From contig CAHJWM010000009.1 in assembly GCA_903642325.1 (NCBI GenBank), positions 62,001-126,000 on the forward strand: a stretch of DNA of 64,000 nt. The letters are read 5' to 3'. The DNA is from Myxococcales bacterium. GTDB taxonomy: Bacteria; Myxococcota_A; Polyangia; Polyangiales; Polyangiaceae. The notes under the pieces were generated by a model, which was not told the DNA's origin, did no database searches, and was given only the letters and a program-made list of their open reading frames with translations. Made by a program: the position numbers and the translations under genes. Numbering within the stretch: the stretch's first letter is position 1; each line of letters opens with the position of its first letter. Shown one piece after another: positions 17,910 through 26,249 of the stretch.

Positions 17910-19211
17910 ATGGTCCAACAAGTCACTGCGATTTCGCGCAAAGTGCGGGTCGTCGAATACCAGAAGACCAGGCTGCTGGTGACCAGCGGACCGGATGCAG
18001 GGCGCTCCCTCGAGATCGCTGGGACGCCAGTAAGCATCGGCACGGCGCAAGAAAATGACCTCGTTTTGAGCGACGATACCGTTTCGCGACGGCACTGTGA
18101 GGTGATCCCGTCCGCGAACGGCATCCGCATTCGGGACGATGGCTCGACCAACCTAGTCGTCGTTGGCGGCGTGTTGGTAGCCGACGCCACCTTCAACGGA
18201 GCCTTTCAAGTCCAGCTCGGCGATACGGTGATCACCGTCACGCCGCTCATGGAGACCGTCTATCGCGAACAGTTGGACACCGACCGCTTCGGCGATCTCT
18301 TGGGCAAGGCCCCGCCGATGCAGGAGCTTTTTGCGGACCTGGAACGGATTGCGCCGACCGAACTGAGCTTGTTGATCGAGGGCGAGACGGGGACGGGCAA
18401 AGAGCTCGTAGCCGAGTCCGTGCATCGCGCGAGCAGAAGGGCCGACGGCCCCTTCGTGATCTTCGATTGCAGCTCGGTCGCCGCTTCCCTCGCCGAGAGC
18501 GACCTTTTCGGCCATGACCTCGGCGCGTTTGCCGGGGTTGTTGAAGCGCGACTAGGCATCTTCGAGCAGGCGCAAGGGGGAACCGTTTTTCTCGACGAGC
18601 TCGGAGAGCTGCCGAAAGAGCTGCAGGCCAAGCTGCTCCGCGTGATCGAGAAGCGCGAGATACGCCGGACCGGGGGATCGCGCACCATTGCCATCGATGT
18701 GCGTCTGATCTCGGCCACGAAACGAAATTTGCGCGCGGAAGTGCAGCGTGGCTCGTTTCGGGAAGATCTTTACTTCCGAGTTGCCGGTGCTCGCGTCCAC
18801 GTGCCGCCGCTGCGCGAGCGCATGAGTGATTTGCCTCTCCTAATCAGAAACTTCCTCGCTGCCTGCCAACCCCCGCGTACGCTGAATGAGGTTCCCGAGC
18901 ACCTCTGGGAGATGCTGCGGTCTTATCGCTGGCCCGGCAATGTGCGAGAGCTTCGCAACGCGGTGCAGCGGATGCTGGTCACGCCGGAGCGTGTGCTCGA
19001 GCCCGAAACTGACAGCCTCGAAGCAGCCGCAGCGGCAACTGGGGCGCGATCGCCCCTACGCGTCGCTCGCCGCGAAGCTGCAGACGACTTCGAACGTCGC
19101 TACGTACAAGCGCTACTGCGTCGAGCGGATGGCAACATCACACGAGCCGCCGCATTGGCCGAAGTCTCGCGACAAGTCATTCATGCCTTAATTTCCAAAC
19201 ACGCCTTGTAA
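17910..19211 (+). CDS. FHA-domain sigma-54-type transcriptional activator
   Basis: 433 aa from ATG 17910; the frame is open upstream but the FHA domain begins just after this start. Residues 15-110 form an FHA phosphothreonine-binding domain (PVSIGTAQENDLVLSDDTVS, RRHCEV). The AAA+ domain has Walker A GETGTGKE, Walker B GGTVFLDELGELP and the arginine-finger region. The loop that should read GAFTGA, which contacts sigma-54, is GAFAGV here, so normal open-complex formation may be lost. The C-terminus is a Fis-type helix-turn-helix (GNITRAAALAEVSRQVIHAL). The FHA domain implies control by a Ser/Thr kinase. It follows the efflux operon but need not control it. Confidence 0.88.
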   Translation: MVQQVTAISRKVRVVEYQKTRLLVTSGPDAGRSLEIAGTPVSIGTAQENDLVLSDDTVSRRHCEVIPSANGIRIRDDGSTNLVVVGGVLVADATFNGAFQVQLGDTVITVTPLMETVYREQLDTDRFGDLLGKAPPMQELFADLERIAPTELSLLIEGETGTGKELVAESVHRASRRADGPFVIFDCSSVAASLAESDLFGHDLGAFAGVVEARLGIFEQAQGGTVFLDELGELPKELQAKLLRVIEKREIRRTGGSRTIAIDVRLISATKRNLRAEVQRGSFREDLYFRVAGARVHVPPLRERMSDLPLLIRNFLAACQPPRTLNEVPEHLWEMLRSYRWPGNVRELRNAVQRMLVTPERVLEPETDSLEAAAAATGARSPLRVARREAADDFERRYVQALLRRADGNITRAAALAEVSRQVIHALISKHAL

Positions 19212-19332
19212 GCCGTGATGACACGGCTGGCGTAATCGCCACTCCAAACGCCAGCACGCTCGACGGCCAACCCTGTCGGCCGTCCGAATTTCGTTTGACC
19301 CGTGCGGCGAAGCCGTCGAGTGTCTCCGCACC

Positions 19333-19518
19333 ATGACCGAATACGTAGTGACGAAACAGGGCGCGACCGCAGACTGGGGCATCAACGCCGAAGGCGAGGT
19401 CCAAGAGATGCCTCTTTCAAAGCCCGATGGCACCGGATGGACTCTGCACTCGGTGGTGCCCGGCCAGTACAACGTGATGGCCGTGTGGGAGCGCGAAGAC
19501 ACGCGAAAAAAAAAGTAA
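19333..19518 (+). CDS. Small hypothetical protein, 61 aa
   Basis: A 61-aa frame starting at ATG 19333 with balanced composition (MTEYVVTKQGATADWGINAE; later SVVPGQYNVMAVWERED) and a lysine-rich end. It looks like a real small soluble protein, perhaps beta-rich. It ends two bases before the left 51-bp repeat of the integrated element, so before integration it lay directly downstream of, and convergent with, tRNA-Pro. No family is recognised. Confidence 0.5.
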   Translation: MTEYVVTKQGATADWGINAEGEVQEMPLSKPDGTGWTLHSVVPGQYNVMAVWEREDTRKKK

Positions 19519-19519
19519 C

Positions 19520-19570
19520 AGGGTCGGGGTGAGAGGATTTGAACCTCCAACAGCCGGCACCCAAAGCCGG
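19520..19570. repeat. Left attachment site (attL) with tRNA-Pro 3' fragment
   Basis: Identical over 51 bases to 33554-33604. Read on the minus strand, 19524-19570 is the 3' half of tRNA-Pro: anticodon loop (TTTGGGT), variable loop, T arm and acceptor 3' strand. The match stops at the 5' strand of the anticodon stem, so this is a non-functional remnant of the original gene left by integration. Confidence 0.9.
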
Positions 19571-19681
19571 GCATGACTGTCCGACAATGTCCGGGTGTGT
19601 CTCGTTATGCCGTAATTTGTCGGGGTTTTGGCGTTGATGACCTGGACGCGGCCGGACCGCGGGTGTCATAGTTTGCCGGCA

Positions 19682-21100
19682 ATGAGTACCAGCAAACAGT
19701 ACCAGCACGCACAGCCGGCTCTCGTGTTGGTCGAGCCGACCGTCCCGGGTGCAACGAGTACCAGCAGAGAAGTACCAGCACCCGCGCGCCGTCGGCGAGG
19801 ACCGAAGCATCCGGGCGTGGTGTTACTCAAACCCGACCTGAAGCGCCGCATAGGGCACCGCGCGCGCTACGTCGATCCGGACACCGGCAAGAGCACCAAA
19901 GAGACGCTGGACGCGGCGCTGCGCACCGTTGAGCTGCGCGAGGACTGGGCCGTGCGCAAGTCGAAGGGGCTCGCGACGCGCCGGCTTGAGCTTGAGCGTG
20001 GCGCGCAGCGCAAGACGGGCACCGGGCTAGGAGAGGCGATCGGCCGGTTCTACGAGGACCACCCGCACCTGCGCGCGCGCACGATCGAGGTGTACAAGGC
20101 CGCGACCGACAAGCTGGCCGCCTGGGTTTCGAAAGCGGGTGTGAAGAGTGCCGACGATCTGACCGGGCCGAAGCTCGTGGCGTTCCGGGCGAGCCTCGTA
20201 AAGGAGCCGCTGCGGGCCAGGGTGGAGGGCAAGCGCGGCGCCACCGCAGAGACCGATCGCACCCGCTCGCCGAATTCAATCAACAAGGACCTGCGATCTG
20301 CCCGGACGGTGCTCGGGTACCTTCGCTGCCTCGGCTTGCTGCCCAAACTCGGCGCCGACGAGCTCGCCGACGGGCTCAAGCGAATGGCCGTGAGCCACGA
20401 CCGGGCGCACTTCCTTCGCACACCGGAAGTGGCGGCGCTGCTCTCGGCGGCCGTTGACCATGACGCAGTGACCTTCAAGATCACCCGCAGCGAGAACGCA
20501 GCCGGGCGAAGGCACCCACGAGGCACGCCACGCTATGCCCCGATTGCGCCGTTTGTGGCCTGCGTGCTGCTCACTGGAATGCGTTTTAGCGAAGCGCTCG
20601 ATCTTGCTTGGGAGCAAATCGACTTGACCGCGCGCGACAATGACGGAGCCGTGGTTGGAGAAATTCACCTTACGAGCGCGACAAAGACGAAGCACGCCCG
20701 CACGATCGGCCTGGAAGTCTCGCCGGCACTGCTCGCGGTCTTGACGGCGCTGCACAAGGACGGTGCGACGGGCTCGGTTTGGGGGCTCACCGAAGGCGAG
20801 GCGAACGCGGCCATGCGCCGGCTGATCTCGGACCACGGCGCGCCACCGGGAGCAGGGTGGCAGGCGTTGCGTAGGACATGCGGCACGTTCTTGACCAATG
20901 CGCCGGGCATTTTTGGCGCGGCGTCGGCTTATCGTAGCGCGCGCCAGCTTGGGCATTCGGTCGAGATCGCAGAGCGCCACTACGTTGGGCTCGTTCGCGG
21001 CATCCTGCGCGATGCGCGGTCGCTTGAAGCCGCGATGCAAATCGAAGAGCAAATCGCGAAGGTAATTGCCGCGGTGGGAACCATTCAGAACGCCCGCTGA
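19682..21100 (+). CDS. int: Tyrosine recombinase (integrase)
   Basis: Phage-type integrase of 472 aa from ATG 19682; the frame opens at 19628. Residues 120-240 are the SAM-like core-binding domain. The catalytic domain shows the first Arg in LLTGMRFSEALDL, a lysine in SATKTKHARTIG, the box-II Arg in WQALRRTCGTF (the usual HxxR has Leu for His), and the His and Tyr of RQLGHSVEIAERHY. The first 40 residues are low in complexity and encoded by the arm-type GTACCAGC repeats, so translation may begin further downstream. It lies next to attL, as expected for a tRNA-targeting integrase, and should catalyse integration and excision at tRNA-Pro. Confidence 0.93.
   Translation: MSTSKQYQHAQPALVLVEPTVPGATSTSREVPAPARRRRGPKHPGVVLLKPDLKRRIGHRARYVDPDTGKSTKETLDAALRTVELREDWAVRKSKGLATRRLELERGAQRKTGTGLGEAIGRFYEDHPHLRARTIEVYKAATDKLAAWVSKAGVKSADDLTGPKLVAFRASLVKEPLRARVEGKRGATAETDRTRSPNSINKDLRSARTVLGYLRCLGLLPKLGADELADGLKRMAVSHDRAHFLRTPEVAALLSAAVDHDAVTFKITRSENAAGRRHPRGTPRYAPIAPFVACVLLTGMRFSEALDLAWEQIDLTARDNDGAVVGEIHLTSATKTKHARTIGLEVSPALLAVLTALHKDGATGSVWGLTEGEANAAMRRLISDHGAPPGAGWQALRRTCGTFLTNAPGIFGAASAYRSARQLGHSVEIAERHYVGLVRGILRDARSLEAAMQIEEQIAKVIAAVGTIQNAR
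19686..19780 (+). repeat. Four GTACCAGCA direct repeats, probable integrase arm sites
   Basis: GTACCAGCA occurs at 19686-19694, 19699-19707, 19758-19766 and 19772-19780, all in the same orientation, in two pairs spaced 13-14 bases. They begin 116 bases inside the left core repeat. The same octamer clusters at the right end (33426, 33488, 33500). In the excised circle they would flank attP on both sides, like the arm sites of lambda-type integrases. They overlap the beginning of the integrase frame. Confidence 0.65.
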
Positions 21101-21517
21101 ACGTTGATTGGCTTTTCGGCATTGGTGTTCTGGTTTTCGTTGATTGTTATCACGTCGCCCAAAGTGACTATTACCCTGTGCGCTGCCCAATTGCGTGGAC
21201 TGAAGTCGGTCTTGCGGGGACCAACCCGGCAGGCCCCCCCCACAATTCCCGAACCCGGGCAATTGCCGCTGTTTCTGAATCTGGGACCCATCAACGGGTT
21301 GCGCTCGCGAAGGTTTGCAGTCGAAAACAGGCAGGCCAGACAGACTGCATATCACACTAGTCATGTGGGCCCATTGACCGAGACGCGAACTGCCATCATT
21401 CGCACCAAAGCATTTCTAGGCCAGAAAATTAAAAGGCCTTTCGCGTCCGACAGTTAGCCCGACTGCCAACTGGCTGCGCTGGCAGTTGGCAAGGGTGGGT
21501 GCTCATCGTAACCCCCC
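21101..21517. other. Gene-poor gap between integrase and replication genes
   Basis: This 417-base gap is relatively AT-rich for the window and has no convincing gene. Near its end a 9-bp perfect dyad (21464-21472/21483-21491, around GCCAACTG/CAGTTGGC, 10-base loop) precedes the first small gene by 26 bases; it could be a terminator for the integrase, an operator or an origin-associated structure. No iterons were seen. Confidence 0.5.
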
Positions 21518-21721
21518 ATGAAGCATCTCGCGCATCTAGATACGCGCACCCTACTGGCCGTTGCCGCCGCGGCGGACGCGGATCCCCGGTCCGTACGCCG
21601 CGAGCTCGCCGCGCGCCGGGGCGAGGACCAGCACGTCCGCGGCAGGGCCGGCGAGCGGATCCGCGCTGCGCTGGCCGCTCACGAGCTCGCGGCTCAGCTG
21701 CGCACGAAGGCTGCAGGATGA
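21518..21721 (+). CDS. Small hypothetical protein, 67 aa
   Basis: A 67-aa, alanine- and arginine-rich helical protein (MKHLAHLDTRTLLAVAAAAD; then DPRSVRRELAARRG). The segment TLLAVAAAADADPRSVRRELA could be a helix-turn-helix like those of small phage regulators. Its TGA overlaps the ATG of the next gene (ATGA at 21718-21721), which supports it being translated as the first gene of the replication operon. The function is unknown. Confidence 0.55.
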   Translation: MKHLAHLDTRTLLAVAAAADADPRSVRRELAARRGEDQHVRGRAGERIRAALAAHELAAQLRTKAAG

Positions 21722-21987
21722 GCTCCCGGCCGCGCGCAGCGCCGGCAACGCTCCACCGGCTCCCCGGACCGACACCGACATGGATCGACGAGGCGCTCGC
21801 CGGTCTGCCACCGCTCCTCACCGCCGCTGAGGCGACGACCGTACTGCGGACCAGCCGCCGCAACCTGCATCGGCTCGTGATGGCTGGACGTATTCAGGCG
21901 CTGCGCGCCACCGAGTCAGGCTCGAGTCGAGTGCTAATCCCGCGCGCCGCGCTCGAGAAATATCTGCGCTCGCTGGAGGGCACGTGA
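21718..21987 (+). CDS. Excisionase-like helix-turn-helix protein
   Basis: 89 aa from ATG 21718. The segment LLTAAEATTVLRTSRRNLHR followed by LVMAGRIQALRATESGSSRVL and IPRAALEKYL is the MerR-like winged HTH of excisionases and HTH_17 proteins. It is a candidate recombination directionality factor for the integrase, or a regulator. It overlaps both neighbours by four bases (ATGA and GTGA). An upstream in-frame extension lies opposite the previous gene and is rejected. Confidence 0.75.
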   Translation: MSSRPRAAPATLHRLPGPTPTWIDEALAGLPPLLTAAEATTVLRTSRRNLHRLVMAGRIQALRATESGSSRVLIPRAALEKYLRSLEGT

Positions 21988-22241
21988 CGCACCTCGGTCA
22001 GCAGATCGCTGCGCTCCGTGACTCGCTCGGGCTGGCTCGATCGGCGCTGCACGACGCGCGTGCGCGACTCGATGCGCTGCCTCACGGCACGATCGATCGT
22101 ATCGCATGGGGTGAGCGACGGCAGGTGATCGAGGCCGTGATCGTCCGGCTCGACGGCGAGATCCGCGATCTCTGCGACGGCATCGTCGCTGACCACGACG
22201 ACGACACCGTACGCGCGTCATCGCACGGTCCGAGCGTGTGA
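21984..22241 (+). CDS. Small coiled-coil protein, 85 aa
   Basis: GTG start at 21984 overlapping the previous TGA. Residues 3-70 are almost wholly helical with heptad-like spacing (LGQQIAALRDSLGLARSALH and VIEAVIVRLDGEIRDLCDGI), followed by an acidic and flexible tail. Probably a small coiled-coil accessory protein of the element's replication module. No family is recognised. Confidence 0.6.
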   Translation: MTHLGQQIAALRDSLGLARSALHDARARLDALPHGTIDRIAWGERRQVIEAVIVRLDGEIRDLCDGIVADHDDDTVRASSHGPSV

Positions 22242-22266
22242 GCCCGATGAACGAACGGGGGCTATT

Positions 22267-23196
22267 TTGAGCACGCGTGACTGGAGTGTGCTCGGCCGCG
22301 AGGGCGACGGGCTCGATCTCTTGGAGCGTTACTACGCGCTCGGGCTGGCGATTGTGCTCTTGCACGGACTCACCGAGACGGGCGAGTGTACGTGCGGACG
22401 CGGTCTGGACTGTCAGCCGAGCCAATCCGGTAAGCATCCGCTCTGGCCGGGCTATCTCGACGGCGAGCCACGTTGGGCGGACATGCGCCGCGAACTCGTT
22501 CGCAGCCGGCGCCGAAATCTGGCGCTGCGCTTGGGTGACCAGCCGAACGGGTCGCGCCTTGTCGCGCTCGACGTCGATGGGCACGATTCGTTACTCAATC
22601 CGATCGTGGCCAGGTTCGGGGCGCTCCCCCCGACCTTGACTGAGCGCAGCGGCCGCGGCGCGCATTGGGTGTATCGGCTGCCCGCTGAATTTCGTTACCC
22701 AGTGAACAGTACGATCGCGCTCGGGGTCGAAATCAAGTCGGCACGCGGAAAATTCACGGCTCCAACGAGCTTGCATGCGGCCGGGCACCGACGCCGGTGG
22801 ACGATTGCCGTGGAGCCCGCGGAGTTGCCACGTGCGTTCGCCGAGGCGATTCAGCGGCCGCCCGATCGGCCCCCGACCGTGCTGCACAGGATCGATCTGA
22901 GCGGCTTAGAGTCGAGCGCCTACGGCCGGCGCGCGCTCGAAGACGAGTGCCGCGCGGTCTCGGAAGCACATGAAGGCGAGCGCAACGCAACGCTCAACCG
23001 GGCCGCGTTCAGCGTCTTTCAGTTGGTCGCCGGCCGAGAAATTCGCACCGCGGAAGCCGAGCGTGAGCTACTACGCGCCGCCCTTGCCACGGGTATGCGG
23101 GAGCGCGAGGCGCGCGCGACGATCGAGAGTGCACGCAGGGGCGGCACGCGGACCCCACGGACGGCGCCGCCACGCGCTCTAGTGAGGCGCGCGTGA
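22267..23196 (+). CDS. Prim-pol domain protein (bifunctional DNA primase/polymerase N-terminal type)
   Basis: 309 aa from TTG 22267 with GGGG six bases upstream. Residues 10-195 resemble the prim-pol domain of plasmid and phage replication proteins: CTCGRGLDCQPSQSGKHP, the metal-binding ALDVDGHDS, and SGRGAHWVYRLP with VEIKSARGKFTAPTS. The C-terminal third is helical and may mediate contacts with the helicase. It should make primers, or extend DNA, at the element's replication origin. The next gene starts inside its stop codon (GTGA). Confidence 0.82.
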   Translation: MSTRDWSVLGREGDGLDLLERYYALGLAIVLLHGLTETGECTCGRGLDCQPSQSGKHPLWPGYLDGEPRWADMRRELVRSRRRNLALRLGDQPNGSRLVALDVDGHDSLLNPIVARFGALPPTLTERSGRGAHWVYRLPAEFRYPVNSTIALGVEIKSARGKFTAPTSLHAAGHRRRWTIAVEPAELPRAFAEAIQRPPDRPPTVLHRIDLSGLESSAYGRRALEDECRAVSEAHEGERNATLNRAAFSVFQLVAGREIRTAEAERELLRAALATGMREREARATIESARRGGTRTPRTAPPRALVRRA

Positions 23197-23474
23197 AGGT
23201 CTACGCGAACGGGCTCGTGTCGGATCGGCGCGCTGATTTGCCGGATCCGCGCCAGGTGGTGGTTTGCCGCCGTTGGATCCGTTGGTTTGTGCGCCCGCGT
23301 AAGACCATCAACTCCAGGCGCAGCTCCTACGGCCTGAAGCACGACGCCGAGAACTGGGCGGGCATCTACGTCACGAATGGCGCGTTCATCGCGGCCGCCG
23401 TCGCGGAAGGCTACCGCTACGAGCAAATCGATCGCGGCCCGAACGCGAATTTCAACATGGGCTTTGCACGGTGA
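23193..23474 (+). CDS. Small phage-type hypothetical protein, 93 aa
   Basis: GTG start overlapping the previous stop by four bases. The block SSYGLKHDAENWAGIYVTNG followed by AFIAAAVAEGYRYE resembles a small conserved protein found in phage and genomic-island replication modules. There is no membrane segment. Its function is unknown; position between primase and helicase suggests a replication accessory role. Confidence 0.65.
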   Translation: MKVYANGLVSDRRADLPDPRQVVVCRRWIRWFVRPRKTINSRRSSYGLKHDAENWAGIYVTNGAFIAAAVAEGYRYEQIDRGPNANFNMGFAR

Positions 23475-23671
23475 CATCGATGAAAACGCCTTCACTCCGA
23501 AAGCTCCCGATCTTGCCGAAAGATGCCCCTGTGCGCTTGCGCAAAGAGATCGAGATTGGACCGGATCTCGCCAGTGTTGTCGATCAGACCATCGAGGCAC
23601 TCGGGGGCCACGCCGTCTTCCAGCGTCAGGGCGCCCTAGTCGACATCGTGCGCGATGCGGTTGATGCGTGA
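23471..23671 (+). CDS. N-terminal piece of a split primase/helicase-type ATPase
   Basis: 66 aa, GTG start overlapping the previous stop. The end, HAVFQRQGALVDIVRDA, matches the block that normally stands just before the GIxRPxGTPRIR block in phage/plasmid P-loop ATPases. Here the frame stops with TGA at 23669-23671 and the continuation DGIARPKGTPRIRLL is found in the next frame (+1) starting at 23655. So this is either an upstream fragment of a frameshifted gene, a programmed +1 frameshift (GCG TGA C), or a separately made subunit. Confidence 0.6.
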   Translation: MTSMKTPSLRKLPILPKDAPVRLRKEIEIGPDLASVVDQTIEALGGHAVFQRQGALVDIVRDAVDA

Positions 23672-25298
23672 CGGCATCGCACGGCCCAAAGGAACACCGC
23701 GGATTCGGCTACTGCCGAGCGGTCGGCTCCGCGAACTCCTGACGATTGCGGCTGACTTCAAGAAGCGGCGTCAAACGGAAGAAGGCTGGCGAACCGTTTC
23801 GGCTTCGCCGCCGGCCGACGTGGTGGCGGCAGTGGCCGCGCGCGGGCAATGGGATTGCATCCGGCCCCTCAATGGCATCGCCGAATATCCGGTGCTGCGA
23901 GCTGATGGCACTGTGCTGCAGACACCGGGTTACGACGTGCGGACGGCCCTGATCTACGAGCCCACGGTCACGGTGGTGGTTCCCGAAAATCCTACCCAGG
24001 AGGATGCTCGCGCGGCTGTTCGCGATTTGCGCGAGCTCGTGGCCGACTTCCCTTTTACGAGCTCGGTTCACAAGACGGCGTGGCTGGCCGCACTGCTTAC
24101 GCTGTTGGGCCGCCCAGCGATCGACGGCCCGACGCCGCTCACCCTGATCGACGCCAGTGAGCGCGGCACCGGCAAGACGCTGCTCGCCGACGTGATCGGT
24201 GTGATCTGTCGAGGCAAGCCGCTTCCACGGCGGACCGCACCCGAAGACCCAGCCGAGTGGAGAAAGGCCATGCTCGCCATCGCCATCGCCGCAGACCCGA
24301 TCATTTTGATCGATAACGTGACGCGCATGCTGCGCTCCGACGCTTTGGACACCGTTTTGACCGGCACCGCCTTTCGGGAGCGCGTACTGGGCCGAAACGA
24401 GGATCTGACGCTTGACGTCCGTACGCTGTTCGTCGTCACCGCGAACAACGCCATCTTGAGTGCCGATCTTATCAGGCGATCGATCCACTCACGACTGGAG
24501 TCCCGATCAGAGCACCCGGACCAACGCGGCGACTTCCAGCACCCCGACCTATTGGGCCACGCCCTCCAAAGAAGGGCGCATTACCTGGCCGCTGGGCTGA
24601 CGATCTTGCGCGCGTACGTCGTGGCGGGTAGGCCATCGGTCCAGCTGCGTCCAATGGGCAGCTACGAGGCGTGGAGCTCGGTTGTTCGTGCCTCACTGGT
24701 GTGGGCTGGCGAGCCAGACATCGCGGCAACGCAGGACGCCTTGCGGGAAAATTCGGACCCAGAGCACGAGGACCTCAGCGCGCTATTTGCCGCCTGGCAC
24801 GTGGTCTACGCGGAGCGGGCCGTGACGGCGCGTCAGGTCGCGGACGACCTCTCGGACCCTACGCTGGACCCCAGGGAGCGGACTTTGCGCGATGCAATCG
24901 GGGTGTTCTGTGATTCGGAACCGGGGCGCATGCCCTCGCTCCGCAAGCTGGGCAACAAGCTCCGAGGGGCACGCGGGCGGGCGGTAGGTGGCATCGTCTT
25001 CGAACGCGCGAGCGAGCATGGGCGCGAAGGCGTCGCTTGGCGGACCAAACGGATAGGGTGTGACTCTCGTGACTCTGGTGACTGTCATTCAAGCCTTCGC
25101 GCGCACGAGGGGGAGAGAGAGAGGACGGTAGGGAAACAGTCACAGGAGTCACCACAGTCACAGGGTGACCTTGCTGAGCGGCAGTCAGCTTTCCAATTTG
25201 GAGGTGGGGAATTGCGTGCGCCGAGCGCGGCTGCGCCCGACCCGGAACTCGATGACGTCGGAGCCGACGACGATGACGAATGGGACCGCACCCTATGA
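23655..25298 (+). CDS. Phage/plasmid replication P-loop ATPase (primase-helicase type)
   Basis: 547 aa; the ATPase part of the protein whose N-terminal block is in the preceding frame. It begins with GIARPKGTPRIRLL, then PPADVVAAVAARGQW and RADGTVLQTPGYD. The P-loop is ERGTGKTLLADVIG, the Walker B-like segment IILIDNVTR, and the sensor-like VVTANNAILSADLIRR. This set is typical of ATPases encoded beside prim-pol genes in integrative elements and phages, presumably replicative helicases. The last 90 residues are low in complexity and acidic (DDVGADDDDEWDRTL). The first ATG, at 23655, lacks a ribosome site. Confidence 0.8.
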   Translation: MRLMRDGIARPKGTPRIRLLPSGRLRELLTIAADFKKRRQTEEGWRTVSASPPADVVAAVAARGQWDCIRPLNGIAEYPVLRADGTVLQTPGYDVRTALIYEPTVTVVVPENPTQEDARAAVRDLRELVADFPFTSSVHKTAWLAALLTLLGRPAIDGPTPLTLIDASERGTGKTLLADVIGVICRGKPLPRRTAPEDPAEWRKAMLAIAIAADPIILIDNVTRMLRSDALDTVLTGTAFRERVLGRNEDLTLDVRTLFVVTANNAILSADLIRRSIHSRLESRSEHPDQRGDFQHPDLLGHALQRRAHYLAAGLTILRAYVVAGRPSVQLRPMGSYEAWSSVVRASLVWAGEPDIAATQDALRENSDPEHEDLSALFAAWHVVYAERAVTARQVADDLSDPTLDPRERTLRDAIGVFCDSEPGRMPSLRKLGNKLRGARGRAVGGIVFERASEHGREGVAWRTKRIGCDSRDSGDCHSSLRAHEGERERTVGKQSQESPQSQGDLAERQSAFQFGGGELRAPSAAAPDPELDDVGADDDDEWDRTL

Positions 25299-25419
25299 TC
25301 GACATTGCGCGAGGCGCCTCGACGTTGGCCAGATTGCCCAAGTTCAAGCCAGAAAAGAGTCCGAAATGAGACGCGGAGTCGAGCTGGTCACGTCTTCTGT
25401 CTACACCGCGTTCCGAGTG

Positions 25420-25448
25420 TTGACGGTTTTTGTCCTTCGCGCTAAGCT
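25420..25448 (+). promoter_or_regulatory. Sigma-70-type promoter for the serine recombinase
   Basis: TTGACG at 25420-25425, a 17-base spacer and TAAGCT at 25443-25448. The expected transcription start is about 25455, at the recombinase ATG (25454), which would make the mRNA leaderless. No Shine-Dalgarno sequence is seen before the ATG, which agrees. Confidence 0.5.
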
Positions 25449-25453
25449 GTTTG

Positions 25454-26200
25454 ATGGCAACACGGCGCAGAGCGAAAACTGCTCTTGGCACGCGAGCAGT
25501 GATCTACGTCCGCGTGTCCACGGCGCAGCAAGCGGCCGAGGGTCTGTCGCTAGACGCCCAACGCGAGCGCCTGGCGGCCTACTGCGCGCTCCGAGGACTG
25601 CAGGCGGTCAAAGTCATCGCCGACGAAGGGGAGAGCGCTGGCAAGCCGCTGGCGAGGCGCACGGGCGGGCGCAAGGTTCTCGAGTTGATCCGAACCAAAG
25701 CGGTCGATGCGGTCGTAGTGCTGAAACTCGATCGGGCGTTTCGCAACACGGCCGACGCATTGGCGACGGTGGAGGCCTGGGACAAGTCGGGCATTGCCCT
25801 TCATGTCGCCGAAATGGGAGGCATGTCGCTCGACACGAGCACGGCCGTCGGGAAAATGTTCCTGACCATGCTGGCCGGCTTTGGCGAATTCGAGCGCAAT
25901 CTGGCGGCCGAGCGAACCACATCGGCGCTCGCTCACAAGGCACGTTCGGGCGACTTTCGCCTAGGTGCCGATGCCCCCTTTGGCTGGCGCTACGAGGGCA
26001 ATGCGCTCGCGGAGGTTCCTACGGAGCAAGAGGTGATCGCACTGGTAAGGGCCCAGCGCGATGCCAGTGTCAGCTTCCGCAGGCTCTGTGCGGAGCTCAC
26101 GGCGCGCGGCTTCCGCAATCGCTCGGGCGGCGTGTTCGTGCCGGTACAGCTGGAACGCATGATCCGCGGTTCTGTTCGCCAGTATCACGCGGCGGGCTGA
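25454..26200 (+). CDS. Serine recombinase (resolvase/invertase family)
   Basis: 248 aa from ATG 25454. The N-terminal catalytic domain starts with AVIYVRVSTAQQAAEGLSLD, where the serine of VRVS is the nucleophile, followed by VVLKLDRAFRN and GEFERNLAAERT. A short recombinase domain follows (GADAPFGWRYE and SVSFRRLCAELTARGFRN), so this is a short resolvase-like member and not a large integrase. It has its own promoter and lies between the replication and packaging modules. It may resolve dimers, invert DNA or be a second mobility enzyme. Confidence 0.9.
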   Translation: MATRRRAKTALGTRAVIYVRVSTAQQAAEGLSLDAQRERLAAYCALRGLQAVKVIADEGESAGKPLARRTGGRKVLELIRTKAVDAVVVLKLDRAFRNTADALATVEAWDKSGIALHVAEMGGMSLDTSTAVGKMFLTMLAGFGEFERNLAAERTTSALAHKARSGDFRLGADAPFGWRYEGNALAEVPTEQEVIALVRAQRDASVSFRRLCAELTARGFRNRSGGVFVPVQLERMIRGSVRQYHAAG

Positions 26201-26249
26201 GGGCCGAGCAAGCCTCACGGGCTTTGCCGCCAGGCCGGGGAGGCGCCCG

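Noticed and set aside
19524-19570. tRNA-like sequence at the left end of the element
   Set aside because: Only the 3' half of tRNA-Pro is present; the D arm and 5' acceptor strand are missing, so it is an attL remnant and not a tRNA gene.
21104-21457. 117-aa plus-strand frame after the integrase
   Set aside because: It begins with residues translated from AT-rich intergenic sequence, lacks a ribosome site, and shows no domain-like pattern. The hydrophobic start looks accidental.
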